DNA of 64,000 bases from Terriglobus albidus. Lineage in GTDB: Bacteria > Acidobacteriota > Terriglobia > Terriglobales > Acidobacteriaceae. This document shows positions 26,439 to 34,977 of this stretch, piece by piece. The notes beneath the pieces were generated by a model. The model had not been told where the DNA came from and did not search any database. It was given only the letters and a program-made list of their open reading frames with translations. A program made the translations under genes and the position numbers. Where the stretch lies: the NCBI RefSeq assembly GCF_025685425.1, contig NZ_JAGTAS010000058.1, positions 930,001-994,000 on the forward strand, in the 5' to 3' direction. Position 1 is the stretch's first letter; each line of letters starts with the position of its first letter.

Positions 26439-27429
26439 GCGCCTCCTGTGGGATATGCACGTGCTGTTGCAGGAAGGCAAGTGCGGTGTGCTCGGCCCAG
26501 TAGCCATCGTAGTTCTCAACCGCATCGGCAAGGAAGGCGCAGTGGCCGCCGTGCGCCGTCTCGATAAAAGTGATCTTCGGATTTGCAGCCATGGCGGCGC
26601 GAGTCTCCGGTGTAATGCGGATGAAGGGGTCGTCGGCAGCGTGAAGAACCAGCGCCGGCAGGGCAATGCGATGAAGAACACGAGCTGCCGCGGCGCGATG
26701 GTAGTAGTCGTCTGCGCCGGTAAAGCCGCAGTAGGGCGTCATGACGCGCTCATCGAAGTCACGGATGGAGCGAACATTATTTACTCGTGAAGGATCGTAG
26801 ATCTGTGGGAAGAGCTCACATTTCCGCTGATAGCGCGCCAGCAGGCCGCGGAGAAACTTCCACTCATAGACGCGGTTTCGGCCCTGGTGCAGGCGATCCG
26901 CAGAGGGACCGAGATCGACGGCGGGCGAGACGCCGACGGCCGATTGCAGCTCTGGCATGGAGCTGCCGAGCTCTCCGGCCAGCTTAAGTACGATGTTGCC
27001 ACCCATCGAGTAACCAATCAGGCTGATGCGCTGCGCGCCATGGGTACGGATCGCCCAGCGCATGACCTCCAAGAGATCGATGGAGAGGCCGGAATGATAA
27101 AGCGTAGGTGTCAGGTGCTCCGTACCTCCGCAGTTGCGCATGTTCATGCGAATGACCGACCAGCCCGTGGCCCACAGCTTGGAGGCGTTGCCACGCATGT
27201 ACTGCGAGTCGGAGGAGCCTTCCAGGCCATGCAGCAGGATGGCCAGCGGAGCATCGGGAGATGGCTGCCAGTTGCAGTGGCACAGGATCTGCGTCTCGGG
27301 CTCCGTCTGGATATAGATAGCCTCGGACGGAGGCAGGTGCGGATCGCGCTTCAGGAAGTTGCCGACCAGCGTCTGCAGATCGCCATGCCGCACCCAGCGA
27401 CGCGGCTTGAAGTGCCTGCTGTGGCTCAC
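26428..27429 (-). CDS. Alpha/beta hydrolase, YheT family
   Basis: 333 residues. Catalytic elements: oxyanion region LLHGLEGSSDSQYMRG, nucleophile elbow GYSMGGN (Ser), acid Asp in VLHAADDPFI and His in ETAHGGHCAF. The IRMNMRNCGGTEHL segment is typical of the YheT/embryogenesis-associated EMB8 esterases. Cytoplasmic, substrate unknown. Overlaps the DUF72 gene stop by four bases and the next gene by 11, giving a three-gene minus-strand operon. Confidence 0.92.
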   Translation of the reverse strand: MSHSRHFKPRRWVRHGDLQTLVGNFLKRDPHLPPSEAIYIQTEPETQILCHCNWQPSPDAPLAILLHGLEGSSDSQYMRGNASKLWATGWSVIRMNMRNCGGTEHLTPTLYHSGLSIDLLEVMRWAIRTHGAQRISLIGYSMGGNIVLKLAGELGSSMPELQSAVGVSPAVDLGPSADRLHQGRNRVYEWKFLRGLLARYQRKCELFPQIYDPSRVNNVRSIRDFDERVMTPYCGFTGADDYYHRAAAARVLHRIALPALVLHAADDPFIRITPETRAAMAANPKITFIETAHGGHCAFLADAVENYDGYWAEHTALAFLQQHVHIPQEAHAR

Positions 27430-28178
27430 TGGGACGCCGCCTGTTCCAGCAGTGAGGCGGCTGCCAACACTCCTGCGGGTTCATCTTCGTGCTTGAAATA
27501 GGCAAAGACATCGCGCGTCTGCGTCAGTTCGGCGAAGTGGGCCTTATAGCGCGGCAGATCATCCGTGGTGAAGTGTGCCGGGTTGCGCAGGCGGAAGAAG
27601 GTGAAATCCGACGCGGTATGCACCTCGGGTGTGACCAGATCTTCGCTCTCGGCGACGCAGAGCGCGGCATTATGGTTGCGCAGCGCTTCATAGGTCGCAT
27701 CGGCAAACCAGCTCTCATGCCGGAACTCAAAGGCAACGCGATAGTCGCGCAAAGTGGGGAGATCGAGAAAAGCGTTGAGGCGATCGAGATCGGCCTTGAA
27801 GTTCGGAGGGAGCTGAAAGAGCAGCACGCCGAGCTTTTTTGCGGCATACGCATGTGCCAGCGAGCCGGTGAAGGCGTGGACCTGTGGACCACAGTCACGA
27901 AGACGCTTGATATGGGTGATGGTCTGCGGAGCTTTGAAGCTGAACCGGAAGTTCTCTGGCACAGCCGCAACCCACCCGGCGACCATGGCGTTGGTGGGTA
28001 ACGCGCGGAAGGTATAGTTCACTTCCACGGAGTTGCAGCGGGTCGCATAGTACGGGAGGAACTGTTTTGCGGGCGTCTTGGCGGGATAGAAGCCTGGTTT
28101 CCAGGTGGGATAGGCCCAGCCCGAGCTACCTGTGTAAAGCGTATGCGGAAGAGTGGGCGATTCGCTCAAGACGCGCAA
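27426..28178 (-). CDS. DUF72 family protein
   Basis: About 250 residues. YTGSSGWAYPTWKPGFYPA at the start, NSVEVNYTFRALP, FSFKAPQTITHIKRL, LLFQLPPNF and VAFEFRHESWF are hallmarks of this TIM-barrel family of unknown function. There is no ATG near the conserved start; TTG at 28178 or 28169 must serve, without a clear ribosome site. The start lies only 15-24 bases from the encoded CCA end of tRNA-His, so the mRNA is probably released by tRNA processing. Confidence 0.85.
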   Translation of the reverse strand: MRVLSESPTLPHTLYTGSSGWAYPTWKPGFYPAKTPAKQFLPYYATRCNSVEVNYTFRALPTNAMVAGWVAAVPENFRFSFKAPQTITHIKRLRDCGPQVHAFTGSLAHAYAAKKLGVLLFQLPPNFKADLDRLNAFLDLPTLRDYRVAFEFRHESWFADATYEALRNHNAALCVAESEDLVTPEVHTASDFTFFRLRNPAHFTTDDLPRYKAHFAELTQTRDVFAYFKHEDEPAGVLAAASLLEQAASQ

Positions 28179-28192
28179 CGAAAAGGTGTGTT

Positions 28193-28269
28193 TGGGGCGG
28201 CTAGAGGGATTTGAACCCTCGACATCGGGTGCCACAGACCCGCGTTCTAACCCCTGAACTATAGCCGCC
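28193..28269 (-). tRNA. tRNA-His (anticodon GUG)
   Basis: Cloverleaf on the minus strand with the histidine-specific extra G(-1) opposite C73: acceptor GCGGCTA/TAGCCGC, anticodon stem CGGGT/ACCCG with loop CTGTGGC, T arm GAGGG TTCAAAT CCCTC, CCA encoded. Confidence 0.95.
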
Positions 28270-28312
28270 GTACCTCTGCAATTGTAGCAAAGGTTCGAGC
28301 GAAGCTCGAATC

Positions 28313-28474
28313 GGTGGGAGCCGTGGGCTTCCAGCCCACGGTCTATCGGCTCAATATAGAAATGGGCTTCAGCCCTGGGCTTTTTCCTCACGGGCAGAGG
28401 AGGCCCAGGGCTATAAAAGCCCATCTACTTTTAAGGCCTTTATCAGCGGGCTATAAAGCCCCGCTGCTCCCACC
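28313..28474. repeat. Palindromic intergenic element, family C copy 1
   Basis: 162 bases bounded by GGTGGGAG and CTCCCACC. Nested palindromes: CCGTGGGCTTCCAGCCCACGG, then AGCCCTGGGC...GCCCAGGGCT, and AGCGGGCTATAAAGCCCCGCT. Same plan and much of the same sequence as 42740-42896. Confidence 0.85.
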
Positions 28475-28520
28475 AGTTTCAGTCACGCTGTGTCAGATCA
28501 ACTGAATTTGTCGATACGCC

Positions 28521-29138
28521 CTAGTAATAGAGATACTTGCGCCAGTTGGCATCACTGGAACCGATCATTCGCATGATGTGGCGACTGGTGTGCAGACTGA
28601 AGGGGCGAGGCTCTCGTGCCAGCTTCATATCGGTGAGCTCGTGCAACAGCGAGTTTCCTTTTTTGCGGTTGCAGGTGTGGCAGCAGGCGACCAGGTTCTC
28701 CCAGGTGGAGGCTCCGCCGCGAGAACGTGGAACCACGTGATCGAGCGTGAGCTCGCCCGCAGTGAGCACGATGCCGCAGTACTGGCAGGTATTGCGGTCG
28801 CGCAGAAGGATGTTCTTGCGCGAGAGCGCGCGCGTCTGGTGCGGGATGCGGCGGTACTCCAGAAGGCGGATCACCGAGGGCATCTCCACCTTCACACGAG
28901 CGGAGTGCAGCTCAGTTCCCTGCGCCTCTTCGGTGCGGGCGACTCCCTTGAGCACCAGCACCAGGGCCCGGCGAGCGCCGCAGATGTTAATCGGCTCATA
29001 CGAAGCATTGAGCACCAGCACAGGGGTCTGCAGCGGCGACGATCCCCGCGTGCGTTCCGGGGCATGTGCCGGTCCCAGACCGTGCTGCATGGTGTGACAC
29101 TTCGCCAGTGACTTCTGCTTGCGCGCCTTGCCGTGCAT
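28521..29138 (-). CDS. HNH endonuclease
   Basis: 205 residues. HNH module at about 118-170: two CxxC zinc knuckles (CQYCG and CHTCN) around [13 protein letters not shown] with the catalytic His and WENLVACC. N-terminal half [19 protein letters not shown] is typical of the widespread bacterial HNH proteins found next to housekeeping genes. Strong RBS GGAGGAG. Whether it restricts or repairs DNA cannot be judged here. Confidence 0.9.
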   Translation of the reverse strand: MHGKARKQKSLAKCHTMQHGLGPAHAPERTRGSSPLQTPVLVLNASYEPINICGARRALVLVLKGVARTEEAQGTELHSARVKVEMPSVIRLLEYRRIPHQTRALSRKNILLRDRNTCQYCGIVLTAGELTLDHVVPRSRGGASTWENLVACCHTCNRKKGNSLLHELTDMKLAREPRPFSLHTSRHIMRMIGSSDANWRKYLYY

Positions 29139-29180
29139 TCGTGTTTCTCCTCCGCTGCGTTAGATCAAACCCGTACTTAA

Positions 29181-30092
29181 TCAAACTTGATCCTGTTGCA
29201 AACTCGCTGTCCCCGCGATCGGTTGCGTGGGTCTTATGAATCCTGTCCATGGCACCGCCACATCGCGCTGTGTACGCGCCACGGTGGCCACGCGGACAGT
29301 GGCTGCACCTTCCCGCAGCAGGATGCGTGCGCACTCCCGCGCTGTGGCGCCGGTGGTGTAGATGTCGTCGATCAGAAGGATGTCTTTGTCCGCGATAGCA
29401 GCTTTGTCCTTGACCGCAAAGGCGCCGCGAAGATTCAGGCGGCGCTGGCGGGGCGTCAGCAGGTACTGGTTCTCAGTCGACTTCACGCGGTGCAGTGCGT
29501 CAGCAATGCGCAGGCGGAAGTTGTAGCGGCGATTCAGTACGCGGACGACCTGCTCCGCGAGCAGCAACGACTGGTTGAAACCGCGCTCACGCATGCGGCT
29601 GCTAAAGAGCGGCACCGGAACCACGATGGCATGACGGGAGAGGCCAGGCATCTGCCGAACTTCCTCAGCGAGCTTTTCACCAAGCAGGCGCGACAGCACC
29701 GCCACGCGTTCGAACTTGAACAGACCCACCATCTCGCGCAGCGCGCCTGTGTATTCACCGAAGGCTACTGCCTGGACAAAGGGAGGCGGAGAGAAGCGGC
29801 ACACACGGCACAACGGAGCGTCTTCGAGCCGAATGGACTCAAAGCCAAGGGCTTCTCCGCACAGGGCGCACATGGAAATTGTCTGGGGAATCAAGAGGCC
29901 GCGGCAGGCATCGCAGACCGGCACGCGGGAGGCGCGCAGCAGGGGTTCGCGGCACACGCGGCAATCAGAGGGGAAGAGAACGGTGGAAAGGCTGTCGGCC
30001 AGGTTTCGACCGGGCGGCGCATCACTTCGCCCAAGCACGTGACTTCGCAGGTAGCGGACGCGTGCGCGCCAGCGCTCCACACCGAGTTTCAT
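29181..30092 (-). CDS. ComF-like phosphoribosyltransferase
   Basis: 303 residues. Two zinc-knuckle pairs near the N-terminus (CRVCREPLL, CDACRG, CALCGEALG, CRVCRF) and a C-terminal PRTase fold with the PRPP loop ILLIDDIYTTGATARECA. ComF proteins take part in DNA uptake by competence machinery and replication restart; no other com genes are in the window. N-terminus is about 40 residues longer than most ComF proteins. Confidence 0.9.
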   Translation of the reverse strand: MKLGVERWRARVRYLRSHVLGRSDAPPGRNLADSLSTVLFPSDCRVCREPLLRASRVPVCDACRGLLIPQTISMCALCGEALGFESIRLEDAPLCRVCRFSPPPFVQAVAFGEYTGALREMVGLFKFERVAVLSRLLGEKLAEEVRQMPGLSRHAIVVPVPLFSSRMRERGFNQSLLLAEQVVRVLNRRYNFRLRIADALHRVKSTENQYLLTPRQRRLNLRGAFAVKDKAAIADKDILLIDDIYTTGATARECARILLREGAATVRVATVARTQRDVAVPWTGFIRPTQPIAGTASLQQDQV

Positions 30093-30265
30093 GTCCGCAG
30101 CCTGACTGAAGACGCACCTCGATTGGCCGGCGCAGGTTGAAAGTAAGGTTACATCTTGCGCCAGTTGGTCGCAGTATACCCACAGGTTGTGCCGTAACGC
30201 CAGTCAATATCTTGAGAATTACCGGAACCACCGCGGATGCAGGCACTTAGAATGGGGCCACGCTC

Positions 30266-30874
30266 ATGACCCGCTCTCAGTTCCTGTGGTGTCTCAAGTT
30301 GTTGGGATATTGGCTGCTTGCCTACATTGCGATCCAAGTCGCAGCGCCGGTCCGCTATGTATTGTGGTGGATGTTGCGGAGCGGCGGCCGGATCCACGAG
30401 CCTCTTGGGCTCTTCAATACCCGTACCTATCTTCCCTTTCAAATTGCCTGGGGTTGCTTTCTAGGCCTCTTCCCTCTCCCTCGAGTCGTGGATGCTTTCC
30501 GGGTTATGTTTGGGCGGTTCCGCCGAACGCTTGCACCTGAAGTTGATGAACGGCACCGGCGCAGACCCATCCTTTGGGCATGGGCTCCGCCAACGGCTAT
30601 TTTTCTGCTGCGCTTTCTCTCCTTTCACGTGCAAAACGAATCAGTATTCGGCGGCAACGTGGGAGTAACTCGATGGCAGTACTTCTTCTCGAACTACATG
30701 CTGGAATGGCTGAATCTAACGGACCCGCTGACACTCCGCTGGATGATTGACCGTCTGGCAATAGCCGGGCCGATGTTACTGACAATTGCCTATGCGGTTA
30801 CGGTCCATCTCCGTCTTCGCATGCAGGAGAGATGGCCGCTGCAAAAGACGGCGAGCGAGCCGCCGGCCATTTAA
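30266..30874 (+). CDS. Hypothetical membrane protein
   Basis: 202 residues with four probable spans (about 9-33, 57-75, 100-118, 163-182) and a basic loop FRRTLAPEVDERHRRRP. Tryptophan-rich. No recognised family. Divergent from comF and upstream of the OPT transporter by 139 bases. Confidence 0.6.
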   Translation: MTRSQFLWCLKLLGYWLLAYIAIQVAAPVRYVLWWMLRSGGRIHEPLGLFNTRTYLPFQIAWGCFLGLFPLPRVVDAFRVMFGRFRRTLAPEVDERHRRRPILWAWAPPTAIFLLRFLSFHVQNESVFGGNVGVTRWQYFFSNYMLEWLNLTDPLTLRWMIDRLAIAGPMLLTIAYAVTVHLRLRMQERWPLQKTASEPPAI

Positions 30875-31013
30875 TCAACCCGTTCGAAGCCTGTTTGGCT
30901 CGACTCGCGATCTGGCAGACCGGTTTTGTGACGCCTATCTTTCCATCGGACAAACCGAATTGATCCATCGACTTCACTGATACACTCCTGCTCAACGTAA
31001 GGATTGATCTTCG

Positions 31014-33251
31014 ATGGCTCTAGACAACTTCCGCCCCTTTGTTCCTGCAAACGAAACCCGTCCTGAACTCACCCTGCGCGCCCTGTTGATCGGCGCGCTT
31101 TTTGGTGTGCTCTTCGGCGCGGTCACGGTCTACGTCGGCCTGAAGGCCGGGCTCACGGTGGCGGCTTCCATCCCCATCTCGGTGCTGTCGATCTCGATCC
31201 TGCGCGCGTTCGGACGGTCGTCGATCCTCGAGAACAATATCGTGCAGGCGACGGGAAACGCGGGCCAATCGATCGCTTCGGGTGTGATCTTTACCTTGCC
31301 GGCGCTGATCTTTCTCGGCTTCGACCTGGAGGCGGCGCGCATCTTTGCCCTGGCGCTCTTTGGCGGATGGATCGGCGTGTTGTTCATGATTCCGCTGCGG
31401 CGGCAGTTAATTGTGGAAGAGCATGGCACGCTGACTTATCCCGAAGGAACGGCGTGTGCCGATGTCTTGATCGCAGGTGAGAAAGGCGGAAGTTTCGCCT
31501 CGCGCATCTTCCTCGGGCTGGGCCTCGGCGGCATCTACACGCTCTTCCAGAATGAGAACCTTTTCGGACTGTTTCCGGGAACACCGAACTATCAACCCGA
31601 TTACGGACCGCAGCATCTGTTGCGAGGCTCGGCGATTCGCGCCGATGTGACACCGGAATACCTGGGAGTTGGCTACATCATCGGAATCCGCGTGGCAGCT
31701 ATCATGCTGGCCGGCGGTGTCTTTTCCTGGCTGGTGCTAATGCCGGCGATTGTCTTCTTCGGCGGACATCTGCAGGGGCCGCTCTATCCCGGCACAGTAC
31801 CAATCATGCAGATGTCGCCTTCGGATCTGTGGCGAACCTATGTTCGTCCGATGGGCGCCGGAGCGGTGGCATGCAGCGGTCTGATCACACTGCTGCGAAC
31901 AGCGCCGACAATTGTCAACGCATTGACCGCAGGCTTTCGGAAGAAAGGAAGCTCCGTGGCGGTCTCGGCTGAGGAAAAGACAAGCCGCGTCGAACACGAC
32001 ATTCCGATGAAGTGGGTCGGACTGGGATCAGTCGCGCTGGTAGTGCTGATGGTGTTGTTCCTGCAGTTGAAGCCGGTGCCGGGAGCGCAGGTAGGGCTGC
32101 TGGCGAATATCGCAGCCGCGGTGCTGGTCGTCATCTTCGGATTTCTGTTTGTGACGGTGAGCTCGCGCATCGTGGGCATCGTCGGTTCGTCGGCGAGCCC
32201 GGTGAGCGGCATGACCATTGCGACGCTGATGGCGACGGCAGCCATCTTTCTGGTGAAGGGATGGACAGCGCCCGCCTTCGGAGCGCTGGCGATTACGGTT
32301 GGCGGCATTGTCTGCATCGCGGCATCGAATGCTGGCGATACCTCGCAGGACCTGAAGACCGGCTTCCTGATCGGAGCGACTCCGTGGAAGCAACAGGTGG
32401 CGATCATGGTCGGCGTTATCGTCTCCGTCTTCTCCATTGGAGCGACGCTGAATGCGATGAACACCGGTCTGGAGACCTTTCAGAAGATGCCGGCGCCACG
32501 CGTACTGGATCTCGGCGCACTGCCGCAGGGAGTTTCCAGCAATGGCAACTTCACCCGCACGCATATCGAGGTAATGAGTCACGATGCCGCGGGACACCAA
32601 TCAAAGCAGTCACTGGAAGGAACCAGCAGCTACATTCTGCTGAACGCCATCGGATCGTCGGTGCTGGAGGATGGCAAGTACCTCTATAACCCCGCAACAG
32701 GGCAGGCGGAGATCCAGTGGGTACAGGGTATCGGCAGTGAGAAGGCCGCGGCGCCCCAGGGACGTCTGATGGCGACGGTCATCAACGGCATTCTGTCGCG
32801 CAAATTGGCGTGGGGACTCGTGATGTTAGGCGTGGCGCTGGTGGTTGTGGTGGAGCTGCTCGGTGTCCGCTCGCTGACATTTGCCGTGGGTGCGTATCTC
32901 TCGATCGGAACAACGCTGGCAATCTTTGTCGGCGGTCTAGTGCGGTGGATGGTGGAGCGCGCGCTGGAAAAGCACCGTGCGGCCAATCCGATTCCTGGCG
33001 ATGAGCTGGCTTCCGAAGAGATTTCTTCAGGCTCGCTGTACGCTTCGGGGTTGATTGCAGCAGGCGGCATCGTCGGTTTGCTGGGCGTGTGCGTCAAACT
33101 ATACGAGAATCTGAAAGAGACCACGATCTGGCGCTTCCAGGAGACGAATCCGCTTCACAAGGACTGGATTTCGGTGATTGGATTTGCACTGTTGGCCTTC
33201 TCTCTCTACTACTTTGCCCGTAAACCGCTGGAACAGAAAAAGGAGCAGTAA
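31014..33251 (+). CDS. OPT family oligopeptide transporter
   Basis: 745 residues, about 14-16 spans. Proton-coupled uptake of peptides or peptide-like chelates at the inner membrane. Typical OPT segments: GALFGVLFGAVTVYVGLKAG near the N-terminus, SILENNIVQATGNAGQSIASG, LTYPEGTACADVL, and IVGSSASPVSGMT. RBS AAGGA. Followed four bases later by the DUF2059 gene. Confidence 0.93.
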   Translation: MALDNFRPFVPANETRPELTLRALLIGALFGVLFGAVTVYVGLKAGLTVAASIPISVLSISILRAFGRSSILENNIVQATGNAGQSIASGVIFTLPALIFLGFDLEAARIFALALFGGWIGVLFMIPLRRQLIVEEHGTLTYPEGTACADVLIAGEKGGSFASRIFLGLGLGGIYTLFQNENLFGLFPGTPNYQPDYGPQHLLRGSAIRADVTPEYLGVGYIIGIRVAAIMLAGGVFSWLVLMPAIVFFGGHLQGPLYPGTVPIMQMSPSDLWRTYVRPMGAGAVACSGLITLLRTAPTIVNALTAGFRKKGSSVAVSAEEKTSRVEHDIPMKWVGLGSVALVVLMVLFLQLKPVPGAQVGLLANIAAAVLVVIFGFLFVTVSSRIVGIVGSSASPVSGMTIATLMATAAIFLVKGWTAPAFGALAITVGGIVCIAASNAGDTSQDLKTGFLIGATPWKQQVAIMVGVIVSVFSIGATLNAMNTGLETFQKMPAPRVLDLGALPQGVSSNGNFTRTHIEVMSHDAAGHQSKQSLEGTSSYILLNAIGSSVLEDGKYLYNPATGQAEIQWVQGIGSEKAAAPQGRLMATVINGILSRKLAWGLVMLGVALVVVVELLGVRSLTFAVGAYLSIGTTLAIFVGGLVRWMVERALEKHRAANPIPGDELASEEISSGSLYASGLIAAGGIVGLLGVCVKLYENLKETTIWRFQETNPLHKDWISVIGFALLAFSLYYFARKPLEQKKEQ

Positions 33252-33255
33252 ACCC

Positions 33256-33780
33256 ATGCGCAAGATTCTTATCGCCGCCACAGCCGTACTGCTCTCACTT
33301 CCGCTTTCCGCCCGAGCCGATGAAGCCAGTAAGCGCGCCAAGATCGAAGAGATGCTGACCGTGCTGAAGATGGAAGACAATTTCACTCTCCTGATGAAGC
33401 AGGTGGAGCAGCAGGGCCGGCAAATGGGGATGTCAATGACCAACCCGTCGCAGTTAACCGATGCCGACAAGAAGATTCTGGACAACTTTATGACCAAGCT
33501 GATGGCCGCAATGCAGGAGACGATGGGATGGCAGAAGCTGAAGTCAGAGTTCATTGATCTTTATGCCAAGGCCTACACCGAGGAGGAGGTCGATGGCATT
33601 CTGACCTTCTATAAATCTCCTGTGGGGCAGTCTATGCTCACCAAAACGCCACAGTTGGTGCAGCAGTCGATGGCTATCAGCCAAACGCACATGAAAGAGA
33701 TCCAGCCGAAGCTGGAGCAACTCACCGACGATCTGAAGAAGGATCTGGATGCCGCGCATGCGGCGAAGCCGAAGCCCTAA
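33256..33780 (+). CDS. Exported DUF2059 protein
   Basis: 174 residues. Signal peptide about 1-22 (MRKILIAATAVLLSLPLSARA). The helical domain contains DLYAKAYTEEEVDGILTFYKS and VGQSMLTKTPQLVQQSM, diagnostic for DUF2059. Periplasmic, function unknown. Cotranscribed with the OPT transporter (four-base gap) and ended by a clear terminator. Confidence 0.88.
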   Translation: MRKILIAATAVLLSLPLSARADEASKRAKIEEMLTVLKMEDNFTLLMKQVEQQGRQMGMSMTNPSQLTDADKKILDNFMTKLMAAMQETMGWQKLKSEFIDLYAKAYTEEEVDGILTFYKSPVGQSMLTKTPQLVQQSMAISQTHMKEIQPKLEQLTDDLKKDLDAAHAAKPKP

Positions 33781-33815
33781 GAGGCAGTTACTGGTTGCTA
33801 GTTCCTGGTTGCTGG
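33781..33815 (+). repeat. Heptamer array (family F)
   Basis: Starts at the base after the stop codon: GCAGTTACTG, GTTGCTA, GTTCCTG, GTTGCTG. It directly precedes the terminator stem; no inverted partner is present on the far side. Confidence 0.7.
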
Positions 33816-33820
33816 ATGAA

Positions 33821-33850
33821 GGCCTCGCGTGAGCGAGGCCTTTATCTTTC
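33821..33850 (+). terminator. Intrinsic terminator of the OPT-DUF2059 operon
   Basis: GGCCTCGC (33821-33828) and GCGAGGCC (33833-33840) with a GTGA loop, then TTTATCTTT. The 260 bases from here to the next gene hold only the promoter at 34045 and nothing else that I could recognise. Confidence 0.88.
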
Positions 33851-34044
33851 CCCCTAGAAGATCGCCTTCTGACCTACGGCTCGTTGGAGCTTGCGGGCAT
33901 GGGTGTGGTCCGACCTTCTGTTGCGAGATCGCTCATGCGTAGAAATTTCTTTGTAGATCTGGCTTTCAAGCCCGTCCAGAGCGCACGGTAAGTTATTGAT
34001 TTTTCGTCGAATTGAAGCGTCTCAAATTATTTTCAAGAAATTAG

Positions 34045-34074
34045 TTGACAATCATGGTCTATATATTTCATAGT
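34045..34074 (+). promoter_or_regulatory. Sigma-70-type promoter for the tandem mini TonB-C genes
   Basis: Consensus -35 TTGACA (34045-34050), 18-base spacer, -10-like CATAGT (34069-34074), in an AT-rich stretch; about 35 bases upstream of a consensus ribosome site AGGAG. Confidence 0.55.
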
Positions 34075-34112
34075 GGTTTTGGCAACTAACAATCTTTTGC
34101 CAGGAGATAGCC

Positions 34113-34517
34113 ATGAAGAAGCTTGTCGCAGCCAGCATCGCCCTCGTATCCGTAGCCGCCAACGCCCAGTTGATGCCGATCACGGACGGCTTCCTGGCCC
34201 GCGCTGTCGCTCCTGCAGCGATCGCTAGTGCGACAGGTGTGGCCAAGCCGGTCAATGCCGCCATCGCTCTGGTTCCTCCGGTTCGTCAGAGCCAGCTTGA
34301 TGCTTCCAAGATCGCAGCAGGCGCTGCCGGTCTGGTGACGGCGCACTTCACGGTCGACACCAACGGTGTTCCGCAAGACATCACGCTGGATCGCTCAATC
34401 AGCCCCTCGGTCGACGCACGCATCATCAAGGCAGTCTCTGCTCTGCGCTACACCCCGGGCTCGCTGCACGGCGAAAAGATTGCTTACCCCGTTGCTCTCT
34501 CGCTGAACCTCAAGTAA
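34113..34517 (+). CDS. Small exported TonB-C-like protein 1
   Basis: 134 residues. Signal peptide (MKKLVAASIALVSVAANAQ), an alanine-rich linker, and a minimal TonB-C-type domain: AAGLVTAHFTVDTNGVPQDI followed by IIKAVSALRYTPGSLHGEKI and a terminal beta strand. It has no membrane anchor. Paralogous with the next gene; both have ideal ribosome sites, suggesting strong expression. Confidence 0.75.
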   Translation: MKKLVAASIALVSVAANAQLMPITDGFLARAVAPAAIASATGVAKPVNAAIALVPPVRQSQLDASKIAAGAAGLVTAHFTVDTNGVPQDITLDRSISPSVDARIIKAVSALRYTPGSLHGEKIAYPVALSLNLK

Positions 34518-34576
34518 CACGAGTCCCTGCCACCTACTCACTCTCTGAACTCATAAACCTGTCAAAGGAGACAAAA

Positions 34577-34963
34577 ATGCGCAAACTGATCGCAGCAAGC
34601 CTGTTCGTTCTTCCCACCCTGATGCACGCCCAGCAGAGCCCGGTTCGTGCCGAGGCGCCGAAGATGATGGCCGCTGCCGCGGCTGTGGCTCCGAAGGTTC
34701 CGGCCTTCACCGGAATCATTGCTCCCAAGCGCATCACCGACATCGACCGCGCGGTCTTCGTTGGCCTGACCTCCTCCCAGCCTGTGGTTGCTAAGTTCAC
34801 CGTCGATGCTCAGGGCGTGCCGCAGAACATCGTTGTCGAGGGCACGAATGAGATCGCTGCGGCGAAGATCTCTGACGCCGTCTCCAAGCTGCGCTACCAG
34901 GCCGGTAAGCTGAACGGCCAGAGCTACGAGTTTCCGATGGTTCTGAAGTTCGACCTCCGCTAA
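34577..34963 (+). CDS. Small exported TonB-C-like protein 2
   Basis: 128 residues. Signal peptide MRKLIAASLFVLPTLMHAQQ; domain VVAKFTVDAQGVPQNIVVEG and ISDAVSKLRYQAGKLNGQSY align with protein 1, so the pair arose by duplication. RBS AAAGGAG. Convergent with hemG; only 14 bases separate the two stops. Confidence 0.75.
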   Translation: MRKLIAASLFVLPTLMHAQQSPVRAEAPKMMAAAAAVAPKVPAFTGIIAPKRITDIDRAVFVGLTSSQPVVAKFTVDAQGVPQNIVVEGTNEIAAAKISDAVSKLRYQAGKLNGQSYEFPMVLKFDLR

Positions 34964-34977
34964 TCGGAGTCCTGTCC

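Noticed and set aside
26438-26681. Longer N-terminus for the protein downstream of the YheT-like hydrolase
   Set aside because: The additional residues are the out-of-frame reading of the hydrolase catalytic region and are of low-complexity Arg/Ser/Pro type.
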